Below, in pieces: positions 45,894 through 56,459 of a stretch of DNA of 64,000 nucleotides. This DNA comes from Phoma sp. XZ068 (taxonomy: Eukaryota; Ascomycota; Dothideomycetes; Pleosporales; Didymellaceae): contig RBKR01000017.1 in NCBI GenBank assembly GCA_004835665.1, positions 1,054,001 through 1,118,000 on the forward strand. Direction: 5' to 3'. A program made the position numbers and the translations under genes. Under the pieces are notes generated by a model. That model was not told the origin of the DNA. It saw only the letters and a program-made list of their open reading frames with translations, and did no database searches. Position 1 is the first letter of the stretch. Each line of letters begins with the position of its first letter.

Positions 45894-46436
45894 TCACGTC
45901 GAGCCTGCTCGCGCTATTCGCACCAGTTTGAGATGTTCGTCAGCACATGGTAGGCTTAGCTGACGTAGCGTGCTTCCGTTCATTGATACTGTCCAGTATT
46001 TGCGCATCGGGCCGTCCCCCCATGTTTGCAGAAAGACGTCGTCGTACAAGCCATCGGTCCTCGGTTTGGAAGCCCGTTCGCGCAGATGGAGCTTGCTGAG
46101 ATGGCTAGTCAATTGTTTGAGACTGGTGGAACAGAACTCGCACTGGCGGCAAACGAAGCCTTCATGAATGTTGAGCTCAGGATGCGGTGTTGATCCGTGC
46201 GGGCGGAGAAGGATGCTGCTTGGATCTTTGAACGCACACGGGTGTTGACGCAGATATTGCGTGAGCCCTTTGCGCAGCTCCTTGGAAACGCCGTGCTTCC
46301 TGTCTAGGTGGGTCGTGACCTGCGAGCTCGCTGTGGCGAGTGCGTATTTGCATTTGCGACATATCAGTGCTTGACTCTCGCTGTCTACGTATAGATCGCA
46401 GCGAGCCAGAAGGGTTGGTGTGGAGTCACGGTTCAT
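45894..46436 (-). CDS. OrsD-like double C2H2 zinc-finger protein (N-terminal half of the 42980-45865 gene)
   Basis: From MNRDSTPTLLARC (ATG 46436; an open frame begins earlier at 46499) it encodes 180 residues. Two fingers are visible: LICRKCKYALAT...HLDRKHG and FVCRQCEFCSTS...HLSKLHL, the paired C2H2 pattern of OrsD/DUF3505-like proteins. Between them is a stretch with LTQYLRQHP. It ends 28 bp before the ATG of the 961-codon ORF, whose upstream extension (REQARREEQQRTAL) overlaps this ORF's tail, so the two are probably one gene separated by a frameshift or an unrecognised intron near 45900. I infer the fingers bind DNA. Confidence 0.65.
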   Translation of the reverse strand: MNRDSTPTLLARCDLYVDSESQALICRKCKYALATASSQVTTHLDRKHGVSKELRKGLTQYLRQHPCAFKDPSSILLRPHGSTPHPELNIHEGFVCRQCEFCSTSLKQLTSHLSKLHLRERASKPRTDGLYDDVFLQTWGDGPMRKYWTVSMNGSTLRQLSLPCADEHLKLVRIARAGST

Positions 46437-46622
46437 GATGACGGGGAATAGCAACACGACAACACGGCGAGGAAGCAAAAGACATGGAACTCGCAACAAC
46501 AGGACAACAGGAGATGAGCTGTAGCAGGAGGAGCGATGTGATGCTATATAAAGGAGCTCTTGTCAGTGGTGTACGGGACGAACGCGTGCACGGCCATTTT
46601 TTCGGAAATTTAACAAAGGTTA

Positions 46623-46663
46623 CCGTGTCCGTGCACCGAACGCCCGGAGTCACCGAACGCCCG
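46623..46663. repeat. Left TIR, 41 bp
   Basis: Perfect inverse of 48717-48757; contains CACCGAACGCCCG twice in direct orientation, 17 bp apart. Confidence 0.95.
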
Positions 46664-46709
46664 GCGCACCACATTCACTCAATATTTGAACGCGTAATAC
46701 CTCAACACC

Positions 46710-48596
46710 ATGCCAGGTTTACAAGCTGCGCTTGCAGAGATCCGTAATTTAAAGCCAGGCGAAAAACTTGTCTATACACATATTACAGAAAAATACAGTG
46801 TGTCGCGCACAACGTTGTCGCGCGCGCATCAAGGTGTGCAGGTCCCTCAACACGTTAAGTATCACAACAACCGCAAACTCAACAACCAACAAGAATATGG
46901 CCTACTCAAGTATATAAAAAGACTTACTGCGCGTCACTTGCCACCTACAAGGAGTATAGTGCAAAATTTCGCGTCTACTGTCGTGCAGGGACGCGTCTCT
47001 AAGAGCTAGGTTACACGCTTCCTCAACCATCACCACAACCACATTGTTTCTCAATAGACGTCAGCCATGGACTCCAGCCGCCACAACGCTAAGTCTAGGT
47101 ATAAGTACAAGCTGTACTTTAACTTGCTGCAGCAGAAGATCACCAAATACAACATTAAGCCAGAGAACACGTACAATATAGATGAGAAAGGCTTCGCAAT
47201 CAGGCTGCTAGGAAGGACGAAGCGCATCTTCAGTAGGCGTCAATATAAGAAGAAGGAGGTTAGGCAAGCTTGTCAAGATAGCTCACGTGAGTAGGTAAGC
47301 TTATTGGCAGCAGTCTGTGCGGATGGTACTGCACTGCCTCCAGGCATCATATTTGCGTCAAAAAACTCTACAATCCAGAGTCATTGGGTAGCCAATATTA
47401 AGGCAGGAACCCACCCAATTCACGTGGCTTCTTCGCCTACAGGCTGGACGAACAATGATATTGGATTGGCCTGGCTTGAGCAGGTATTTGACCGTTATAC
47501 CAAGGCAAAGGCGCGCCGGAGTTACAGGCTTTTGATAGTAGATGGCCATGGGAGTCACCTGACGCAGGACTTCATCGACTACTGCGATCAGAATCGGATC
47601 ATACTCGCTGTGTTGCCACCTCACAGTACACAGACGCTGCAGCCGTTAGACGTAGTCTGCTTCAAGCCACTCTCCTCCGCCTACGCCTCCGAGCTTGACG
47701 ACTACCTCCAGAAGTCTCAAGGCCTATCGCCATTGACGAAAGGTGACTTCGTCAGCTTATTTTGGCCTGCCTGGGTGAATACATTCACAGGAGACCTTAT
47801 ACAAAAGTCCTTCACTGCCACGGGGATAAGCCCGATAGACCCCGACGTTATACTCGATAGATTCCGCCACACAACACCTACAGACTCAGGCTTAGTTACC
47901 TCTGGTTCTACAGCTTATTCTGCAGAGGATTGGCTCAAAGCTTGCACTACACTGCACGCGGAGGTGAAGGATTCTCGCAGTGCAGGTGCGCAGAAGCTTG
48001 GCCAAACTATCCATCACCTATCAACCTAGGTAGAGCTCCTTCACAACGAACTGGATGGCTTGCGGCAGAAGCTATACTATAAACAGAAGCGTCAGAAGCA
48101 ACCCAGCAGGCAGTTAGACTTGCAACAGCACCAGGAGTATCACGGCGGAGCGATGGTGTGGTCTCCTCGAGCTATCTGGGAGGCGCGGGTCCGCATGGCA
48201 GTTACTGAGCAAGAGAAGGAGGAGGAAGAGCTAAGAAAGGCAGAAATGAAGGAGTTGGCAGCTGCTAACAAGCTATACAAGGACAAGATTGAAGAAGAGA
48301 AGCGTCAGAAGCGGGCGAGGGAGAAGGAAGAGCGTGCGAAGGTCAAGGCAGAGGAACGCCGAGCAATAGACGCGCGGAAGGCTGCCAGAGCTGCTGCCAA
48401 ACAGGCTCGCGACTCTGTAAAAGGTATACAACAGTTACAAAGAGGCAGATCTACAACCTTAAAAGCTTCTGCAGTCAAAAGCAAGCCTGCGCGTCGTGGT
48501 GTGGGTGCGCGTAGTCACCCAAAGCCAGCGACGCCTCCTCCACCTGCTCGCACCCACACAACCCGCAGCGGCCGCACCGCCACCCTATATAAATAA
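46710..48596 (+). pseudogene. pogo-like DDE transposase interrupted only by four TAG codons
   Basis: One frame from MPGLQAALAEIRNLKPGEK to the end (629 codons). N-terminal HTH with SVSRTTLSRAHQG, catalytic motifs NIDEKGFAIR, LLIVDGHGSH and LQPLDVVCFKPL, then a long Lys/Glu/Arg coiled region (about 48190-48400) and a basic Pro-rich tail. Stops are TAG at 47007-47009, 47055-47057, 47292-47294 and 48027-48029; the first three sit where Trp is expected (for example before VTRF), the last where Gln fits. There is no frameshift, TAA or TGA. This is the outcome of light CpA-type RIP, so the enzyme is inactive unless TAG is read through. Confidence 0.9.
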
Positions 48597-48716
48597 AATG
48601 TATGGAGGAATATCATCGCATAGGTCTATAGAACACTCCACCAAAGACTCTCGCGATAATAACAATTGTACGTGGCTCTGCAGCCTCATTTTTGAGGTGG
48701 GCTTAAAGGCCCGGAG

Positions 48717-48757
48717 CGGGCGTTCGGTGACTCCGGGCGTTCGGTGCACGGACACGG
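48717..48757. repeat. Right TIR, 41 bp
   Basis: Perfect reverse complement of the left TIR, followed by TA. Confidence 0.95.
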
Positions 48758-48976
48758 TATCTGGCAGATACATGATTCAGGGGGTCTATCGACACCCTTG
48801 ACCTCCAACCGCATCTTAGTCTAGGGGAAATAGGCCTCTATCTGACAACAGTAGAGAATAGTAGGACTAGAATCTTGGATCAAAAACAAAGGCAATTCAA
48901 TAAATTTTGACGTCCGCGACCGAAGGCGCGTTACCCCCTTAATAGTAGGTTGCAAGGTTGCAAGGTGTTTTATAGC

Positions 48977-49650
48977 CTAAACTGAACAATTGCGAATATC
49001 ATTAAACACCTGGTTTAGCCTCCTCTTACAAACCCCTGAATCAAACACCTGTCCCGCAATCCTCGCCTCCCCATTGACTAACACATCTTCCAAATTCCGC
49101 TTAACATTAAGCAAAATATCCCCTTCGAAATTATTAATGCCAGAGGGAATAACGCCTACAATTAAAACTCCATCAGAAGCCTGCTTCACCTCGCTAACCT
49201 TCAATCCAGCTCGTGCAAACGAGCATAAAATAGCTACGATCACTTGTCCAACACGGAAATGAAACGTTTCTGTCGTATTCGTGCCAGTCTTAAGGCCAAG
49301 TGCTACTGCAACCCCGTGTACGGCGCTCGTTGCGGCCTTTCCGAATCCTCCCCCCGTGATTTTGGCCCAGGCTTCTTGGCTCATCTTTTTTGGTGGCGGG
49401 GCTTGACGCGCAAGGATATCTTTGACTTCTTGGTTTTCAAGAAGTATGTAGTAATTTGGCTCATTGTGCCAGGATTTCTCTGCAAGGAATGTAAGATAAC
49501 GGTTGAGAAAGACTGGTCTAGCATACTAGTAGGAGCCATTCTACGAAAGCTTTTGCTCGGGACAGGAGTTGAAAAGGAGGATCTTCGATGTTGGATTCGG
49601 TGCAGTCCTTCGCAAGAGCTGTTTTCCCTTGGGGATAGGTAGTCCTTTCA
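48977..49650 (-). pseudogene. Hypothetical protein remnant, family unknown
   Basis: The minus-strand open frame of 135 codons (MSQEAWAKITGGGFGKAA...) extends upstream in the same frame through NEPNYYILLENQEVKDI and FLNRYLTFLAEKSW to a TAG near 49527; beyond it another frame continues with KDCTESNIEDPPFQLLSRAK and VEWLLL. Together they look like a single host gene with one frame break. I do not recognise the family. Composition is close to its neighbours' normal GC. It ends at 48977 with a Cys-containing tail (GVCKRRLNQVF). Confidence 0.4.
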
Positions 49651-50389
49651 TCTCTCTCGGAGGCTATGTCGGCTCTCTAAAATCTTTCGTACGACAAGCC
49701 ACATAACAGGAAACTCCCCCTTATAGGCTTCAATCAAGGTGGTGTGCTGCATCTAAACCTGAATCACACGGTCTGTTTCGTAAAGACCGCACCATGCGCT
49801 CGACGAAACCCGATCTCTAAGGTGATTTTCGATCCCTGGTCGAGCCTCCCAAAGTTGTAAATAAGTATACCCCGGGCACTTTGCTTATAGATATGGCAAA
49901 CCTAGCTGTCGTATTGGCTTATTTTCAAGGGGTGCACTTATTATCCAAAACCGTAGTATTATCACAGGCTGAGGGGTAGTGGGAGGAGGAGGCGGAGTTT
50001 TCCGTCGAAAGAGGGCTGACACGAAAAATTGGGAGGTGGCTTCACTCCAGCCTGTAATGTAATAGCGAACCAGCACATGGCAGGTCACGCTCTGGACAGT
50101 GCTCCGTAGCAAGAAGAGACGATCTCGATACCGCAGGCGCACTCCAATGGCTCGTACGAGTCCTCGATAGGATGGCTAGTAGCATGGATGCTCTAGCTAC
50201 TACGATCAAGCCGATGTAGATTAGTCTTATCTACATGTAAAAGCGGCGTTACAATGTTCTATGCTTCGGTCAGGGTCACCTCGAGTTTAACTTTAGAAGC
50301 TAACGATGAGTTTGTATTGCTTCTGTTCGCTTACTAGTTCGAGACTCTGCAAAGATACGTTCCACTATATCGAGTCCGAATTGACTGCT
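49651..50389. other. No confident gene
   Basis: A minus-strand open frame at 49885-50142 (basic, with a Pro run) has no recognisable domain. Otherwise nothing defensible. Confidence 0.35.
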
Positions 50390-50573
50390 AGCATGGCTTC
50401 AAGTACCTCTACTGATACCAGTCGCGAAGGATGGTCGTCTCGAAAAACCCGCGCGTTAACTGCGGCCATGTGCTCCATCAGCTCCACCGCCCTCTTCAAC
50501 TGTCCGTCATTTTCATATTGGATTGCGAGCCATTACTGTGACGTCAGCCCGTCGGGGTGCTCTTCCGCCAGCT
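50390..50573 (-). pseudogene. TPR fragment of the NLR-like family
   Basis: The minus strand reads LAEEHPDGLTSQ, a TAA, then YENDGQLKRAVELMEHMAAV and FRDDHPSRLVSVEVL. This matches the last TPR unit and C-terminal tail of the gene at 56851-59676 (DGQVQKAVELLEHVVAV, RDDHPSRLVSLDVL). It is an isolated, stop-containing relic of about 60 codons. Confidence 0.7.
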
Positions 50574-51348
50574 ACCTAGGAGATTATCATTGGCTTAAAA
50601 TTCACCTTCACATGAAATCTATGCCTTGCCCCTTGTCGCAACACCACCACCCTCAATAGATTCCCACCAAGAAGATTGAAAGTTCAGCATCCATCGTCGA
50701 TGCCACGCTCAACAGTCTCCAGCAGAAACAGCCTGACGTCATAACCCGTCCCTTCCCTCACCACAAGCAGCAACACCGCACGCGACACATAACCTATCTT
50801 TCAACACGCAACGCAGTCTGGTGCAGCACGCTCATCCTCCCCAAAAAACCTCAAAATCGAAGTTTAGTGCTCGATCGCATCACTGCATAATCGGTCCGCT
50901 GCATGCAGTGTAACGTATGATCGATGTCGATGCTGCATGGGATTTACCCCTCACCCAGCTGAGCCTTCTACACTCACACACAATTTATTTACGCCCGGCG
51001 GCCGAGCCGAAAGGGCTACTAACGCTGGTCTGACACTACACTGCTTATGCTACATCGCGGCCTCAGTAGCCCCTGTGCCTTCTTTGACTCGCGTCTTTAT
51101 GCAGCTTGTTACTCAAGTCAAAGCCCTTGCTTGATATCTAGGTTGCTTGTTCTCTATCTACTGTCTCTTATCAGGCGCTCGTGGGTTAGTATTGCTGGCG
51201 GCAGGCTGGCTCAGAGTCGGCTTCTCTAAGAGATTCTCCAAGTGTTCAGGGTCCTATCTTTGGCGGCTAACGCGCTATCTGCTCTATGCTGTACAAGGTT
51301 ATTAATGAGTTTTGTGTTAGTAGATGCGATTCACCCGGTCGTCAGATG
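50574..51348. other. Untranslated and unassigned DNA, probably including the LINE 3' end
   Basis: The minus-strand LINE ORF2 stops at 51349; its 3' untranslated region must lie just below. I could not find a clear poly(A)/poly(T) end or a target duplication. Confidence 0.4.
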
Positions 51349-54300
51349 TCAATTTGCGTCAAGTCTTCCTGTCGCTAGTGCGAATCGAATCGTCGCTCGC
51401 ACTGCGTCCATGTCTGGCGCCCACTTCGCGTCGTCTGTCGCTGCTTTACCACCAAGATAGAGCGACATGTTTCCTCTGCCTGTCTGCGTGCACTGCAGCA
51501 TCTCTGTTTGCTGTGCTGTCCACCGTCTGCATTGAAACAAGAAGTGCTCTACTGTCTCTGCCGCCTGTCTGCATTCACACTAGTCTGTGTCGCAAGCTTT
51601 GATCCGGTGTAGATACGTGTTCAGCTGTGCCATGCCTGTTCTAAGCTGCGCGAGCACGCTGCTTTCTTTCCGCGATAGCTAGTCATAAAGTTGTCGTGTG
51701 TGCTTTCCTGGCAGTGCTGTGTTGATTTGCTTAGAGTAGTTTCCTACTTTTTCTGGCGCCTTCTTAGTGTTGCCTTGCTTACGTGCAATATTGTGCGTGG
51801 TCAATCGGATCCTAGGAAGCTGTGTCTGCGGCGTGGCGTTTCGTCTCGTTGACGTCTTTGCCTCCTGCTTGGCGAGGCGTGCGAGCTCGCACTCTTCGCT
51901 TGCAGGCAGCCACAGCGCTGTCACCATGTTGCCGTCTCTTCTCATTGTCTGCACGATCTTATAGAACTGGCTGATGTGACTTTGACCTGACTGCTGCCGA
52001 GGTCTTCTCAGCGTGAGCACAGCTGCTTTGTTTCTTGTTGTTAGTGCGATGTTGCGAAACCTGAGCTTTGGCAGCCTACTCAGCGCCTGGCCATTGCCGC
52101 CAGCTCTGCCAAGTACGGGTTCTGCTCCTCTCTCTTGCCTAGTGTAGTAGAGAACGACCGCGTTTCGTTGTTCTGTATCCTGATCGCACCTCGCATTCTG
52201 ACTACTCCGTTTCGCGACGAACTGCTTACCGCAATGCGTACCGCCCAGTTCGCCTCGAGCCTCTGCGCCGCTGTCAAAATGTGTGGGGTGTAAGAGATGT
52301 CGTATTACTCAAGCTAGGCTTCTGACTAGATAATAGCGCTATTCAGTCACGTGGCTGAGGTCACATGACCATTGCCTTCATCGCCTATCTTGACAGCCGC
52401 ATCCTCGGTCACCGCCTGCACTCTCTTCTCCCATGGCGCCAAGACGCATGGCCGGATCGTCTCCATCTGCTCCTTGAGCGCTTCTGCCACCTGATAGAGC
52501 GGCGAGCGGTACTATCTCCTGAACTTGCGCATCCGCGACGTGTTTCTTCGCAGCGGGTTGGTCTCGGGCAACGCGTGAATGTCGGTCCACAGCTTGACCG
52601 CTCGCCTCCGGAATCGCTCTTGTGCGCTCGGGATGTGCGCCTCTGCCTCTGCCACCCATGTCGCTACCGTGGCGAACGTTCCTACGATCGCTTGTGCTCC
52701 TATTCTCTGCACCCTGTTGATGGGCCTTGCGAGTTTGTCCTTGCAGGCATGCATCCACACGTTTAACGCGTAGTCTACCATCGGCGCGACGGTCGCCGTA
52801 AACAGCTGCCGTGCCACCGTGGGCAAGAGCCCTCTCAGCCTCCTGAGCTCCAGTGCTGCTTCCAACCCCTTTGCGGCTGCTCTTGCGATGTGCTTGTAGT
52901 ACTTGAGCCCAGCGTCCATGAGCACGCCGAGTATCTTGACGTGGTCCTTGGGCGACACGCTCTGCCCCTTGATGACGAAGGGGTCTGCAGCGCTCTTATA
53001 TGCTTTGCGAGTAAAGTGGATAACGGCCGTCTTCTCTGCTTCAAACGTCGCCCCGCCTCTCCGTTCCCAGTCCAGTGCGTCTCTAATAATCGCTTTGATA
53101 CCCTCCCTGTTGATTTGCGCCGTCGGTCCCGTTACCCACGCGGTGAAGTCATCCACGAACGCGATCACGCCACCATATGTGTCGATGCGTCATTGCACCA
53201 GGTCCGCATCGAAGAAGAGAATCAGGATTGGAGACAGCGGCGACCCTTGAGTTATAAATGTAATTCTTCAAGTATAGTCATTAACCTATAGGCTTCCAGG
53301 GACTTATATACATGTATATCGTTTCAGCCTCCATAGGCAGACAAGCCATAGACTCCATCGTGGCGTATCTGCCTGGTAGGCATATACGCCACCTCGTCAC
53401 GTGCTGTTCAGAAACAACTCCTTGCGGCAGACCTGCTTGTAGCAGCTCTTGAATCTCGGAAGCCTGTCCGTTGACCTGGATCGATGCGGTGCGCTGTAAG
53501 CAGAACACTTCTACCCACCACAACAGCCTCCGTGGTATGCCTCGCGCTTTCATCCTCTGCAGTAGCCTTTCCTTATACACTCTGTTGTACGCTCCTTTGA
53601 CGTCGAAGCTGATCAGGCTGACAGTTCGCCGGCCCCGCCACGCGGTATAGATTTGTTCTTGAAGAAGCACCAGTGCTTGCTCCGCTGATCGCTGCTTGCG
53701 CGCTCCAAAGTAGTTAGTAGGCAGCAAGCCATGCGTCTCAACCATATGCGAGATCCTTTCTGCCACAACCAACTCCAGCACTTTGCCCAGCGTGGCCAGC
53801 AGTAAGATCGGCCTCCAGGCTTTTGCAATGGTGTAGTCTTCCTTACCTAGCTTCTTGAGCGGGATAATCTTAGCATGTCTCCATTGGCTGGGCAGCAATC
53901 CCTCTTCTAGCAACTGTCAAAACAGCGCAAGAACATAGTCTTTAACCACCAGCCAGACCTGCTTCCACACTGTAACCAGCAGTCCGTCGTCCCCAGGTGC
54001 TTTCTATAACTTTGCGGCGTGCAGCTGCCTTTCCACCTCCTCAAGCATAATGGTCAGCATAGCTACAGGCGCTCTCTGCGGCCTGTGTCCTTCATCGTCG
54101 ATATAGCTGGGAAGCAGAGGGAAGAAGGCGCTGAGCAGCTCCTCGGCTTGCTCCCCATAGTCAGTCGTAGTCGTTCCGTCAATTCTGCGAAGTGCTGGGA
54201 CTATCCCAAACACCTCATTACCCGCCTTCAGGTATTTGGCCGCGTTCCAGATGTTGTCATTGTCCGCCAGGAAGTCATCCCAGTGCTTTCTCTTCTGCTG

Positions 54301-55377
54301 TCGAATGGCATCATAATACTGCTTCGCCGCTCCCTTTGCCGTCTCTTCTAGGTCCAGCCTAGCAGCTCCTGAGCGTCTCGCCGCTCTTGCTCGGTTCCTC
54401 CAGTGCGTGTAGAGGCAGCATAGCTGTGTCAAGTCTTGCGTCCACCATCTCTTCGCGTACAGTGCCGGCCTAGCCCTGGGTGTTAGTGCGTGCACCGCCT
54501 CCAGCACCGCCGCCATCAGTCTGTCTGTCCTCTGCTGCGTCGTGCCGGTTGGCAGGGTCCCACGAAGCATCCTGGAGATTCTGTCTCTGATTGCTTTCCA
54601 CAGTGCGTTCTTGAGCAGAAGCCGCCCCTGCTGCTGCTGCGGCGGCGCCGCCACCGAGCTGTCGAAGACCGTCTCGATCGTCCAGTAGTCAGAGCCGTGT
54701 TCGGTTGCATAGATTGCGCATCTCATCACTGCATCTGCCAGCTCTTTCGACGCTAGCACCAAGTCAATCATCGTCTCATAGTCTCCGCCCTGCCACGTCT
54801 TGGTACCGCGCGGGAGCAGACTGCTGAGTGCGTGCTCTGTCATCAGGTCGATGATCAGGTCTGCTTCGCCCTGTCTAACCATCGTTACGTCCTCCCCTCC
54901 CCACAGCTGGTCGTGCTGGTTGAAGTCGCCAGCCAGCACTACGTCCACCACTGTGCCAGCCCTTCGTCTCACATCTGCGATCACCTCGTCTAGTTTGTTG
55001 CATGCGTCTCGCAGCGCCTGCGGGTCTCCTCCTGGTATGTACACCGACACCACCAGCACCCGACGCTCGTGCAGCCGGATGATCGCTGCTGTCAAGTCCG
55101 GCGACTCGATCTGCACCTGCTCCGCCTCTACTTCTCTGCTCACCCACAGCATGCTCCGCATCGGCCACCTCCCCTCTCGCCACGTTGACGGCACCATCTT
55201 AGTCCATTTGTGATGGAGCATGGGCGTTGTCAGCAGCCGGCCTTGCACCCTCCGTGCATGCGGCTCCTGGAAGGCTATCGCTGTCACCTCTTGCATCTCT
55301 TCGTCGTTCATCAGGCTGTCGTGTACTTCGCCTTGCTTTCTGACATTGAGCTGGATCATGCGGAATGCGCTATTCAT
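51349..55377 (-). pseudogene. LINE ORF2: APE endonuclease, reverse transcriptase, RNase H
   Basis: Reads from MNSAFRMIQLNVRKQGE. Endonuclease: FQEPHARR, VVLAGDFNQHDQLWGG and HGSDYWTIE (about 55260-54670). RT: FGARKQRSAEQAL, SLISFDVKGAYNRVYKERL, AGLPQG, then after the solo LTR SPLSPILILFF and the catalytic AFVDDFTAWV (about 53165-53140). RNase H-like region near 52280-51850 (FSTTLGKREEQNPYLAELAA) and a C-terminal CECRQAAETVEHFLFQC finger at about 51570-51520. Stops include TAG after HAAKL (about 54001-54003), a TGA near 53915 and TAG near 52511, 51679 and 51572; a frame change occurs between 52080 and 52020. The insertion (170 bp plus a 5-bp duplication) accounts exactly for the frame change at 53.3 kb. 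Confidence 0.9.
53250..53419. repeat. 170-bp solo LTR-like insertion in the LINE RT, with CCTTG target duplication
   Basis: Bounded by CCTTG at 53245-53249 and 53420-53424. Its minus-strand ends are AGTTGTTTC and TTATAACT, and it carries CACGTGAC near the start and TATATAAG near the end, like the copia LTRs at 34.9 and 41.0 kb. It interrupts the RT between AGLPQG and SPLSPIL. Confidence 0.85.
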
Positions 55378-56459
55378 GTTGAGGTGGGTAAAGCATCCGA
55401 CAGTTTCTGCTGAACGACTCGTGCGGTCCTCCGCACAACACGCACTTCATCACTGCGCTGCAGCTCTTGTGGTGATGGCTGTCTTTAGCGCATCTCCCGC
55501 ATCTCTGTGTCTTTCTGCACTGATACGCTTTGTGGCCGAGCTCTTGGCAGTTGTAGCATTGCCTGGGCCGCGGCCGGTGTTCGAACGCGCTTGTCGTGCC
55601 AGACTCTCTGCCAGCGTGGAAGAAGCCTTCTGCGACGAGCCTCCTTGCATTACTTTTCTTAGTCACGTACACTACTATGGATCTATACGCCTTCGGGACG
55701 TCTCTCTTGCTCAGCCACGCGATCTTGGCAACTGTCGTTCCATTCTCTTCGCCAAGAGCTTCCGCTGCTCCTGCTCTGATCTCGTCCTTCTCGTCTAGCA
55801 CTGCTGTTCGCTTGACGTTGTCGACCTTGACCGGAAAGAGCTCATCGCGCAACACGCGCTAGCCTGCGCCAATCTTCTCTGCTGCTCGCTTGACAAGCTG
55901 ATGCTCGTCTTCGCCTCTGCACGCGATCCTGATCCGGCTCTGGGTCGGGTGGTCGACGGTGACCGCCCGGCATCGCCAGTTTTCGTGGTTCTCCATCGTG
56001 CGCATTTCCTTTTCCACCGCTGCTCTGACCGTACCCGCTGACATTCTGGCATTTTCGCCATCTGCTCTGGAGACGTCTATTGTGACGTTGGGCACGTCGA
56101 CGGGAGCGAGGTTAGCCCTGTTAGTGTGCTGCTGGCTCGTTGGCGTTCCGGAAGTGGCGCTCGGTCATGTGGGCCAAGGCGACAAGCAGGTCTTTGTTGG
56201 TCGTGGTGCTCCTCCTGGTTCGAGGGTCGGGCTGGCTGCATTCAATCGGGATGGTGTCGGAGTCGTCAGCTGATGGGTCTGGCTGTAACAGTAGCCTACG
56301 GTAGCGTCCGCCTTGCTCGGTGGTGTTTCTTGGGCGTCTCTTCAGCGGTGCTGGTTGCTCAGTTGGCAAGGATAACGCGTCGCGGTCGCGGTCGCGTTCT
56401 CGATCGCGTTCAGGGGTCGAGAACGCCACCTCTCTCACAAGCCCAGATCGCAAGCTCAT
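55370..56459 (-). pseudogene. LINE ORF1: gag-like nucleic-acid-binding protein with CCHC knuckles
   Basis: Starts MSLRSGLVREVAF (ATG 56459) with an Arg/Asp/Glu repeat region (RDRERDRDRD), then VPNVTIDVSRADGENARM and a helical part, then CYNCQELGHKAYQC, CGRCAKDSHHHKSC and a third partial Cys motif CVLCGGPHESFSRNC at the end. Such proteins coat LINE RNA. Broken by an apparent one-base shift near 56130 and an in-frame TAG at 55859-55861. The stop overlaps the start of ORF2. Confidence 0.85.

Larger units (their letters stand above)
46623..48757 (+). mobile_element. Fot1/pogo-like DNA transposon with perfect 41-bp TIRs
   Basis: TIRs at 46623-46663 and 48717-48757 are exact inverse copies beginning CCGTGTCCGTGCACC; TA flanks both ends (46621-46622, 48758-48759). 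It carries one transposase gene that reads in a single frame throughout except for four TAG codons. It landed about 190 bp upstream of the OrsD-like ORF's ATG. Confidence 0.95.
51349..56459 (-). mobile_element. Non-LTR retrotransposon (LINE, Tad/I-like) with endonuclease, RT and RNase H
   Basis: Two overlapping minus-strand genes: a gag-like ORF1 with zinc knuckles and an ORF2 with APE endonuclease, reverse transcriptase, RNase H and a C-terminal Cys/His motif. This layout is that of fungal Tad/I-group LINEs. ORF1 stop and ORF2 start overlap in ATGAATAG (55377-55370). The element is inactive: scattered TAG/TGA stops, frameshifts and a 170-bp LTR insertion. GC content is normal, so RIP was light. 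Confidence 0.9.

Noticed and set aside
42980..46436. The OrsD-type gene as a Starship captain (DUF3435) or RecQ/telomere-linked helicase
   Set aside because: No helicase motifs occur in the window, and I see no DUF3435-specific signature; the recombinase motifs are arranged differently.
56380..56440. GCGGTCGCGGTCGCG run as a regulatory repeat
   Set aside because: It encodes the Arg/Asp/Glu repeat of LINE ORF1 and needs no other explanation.
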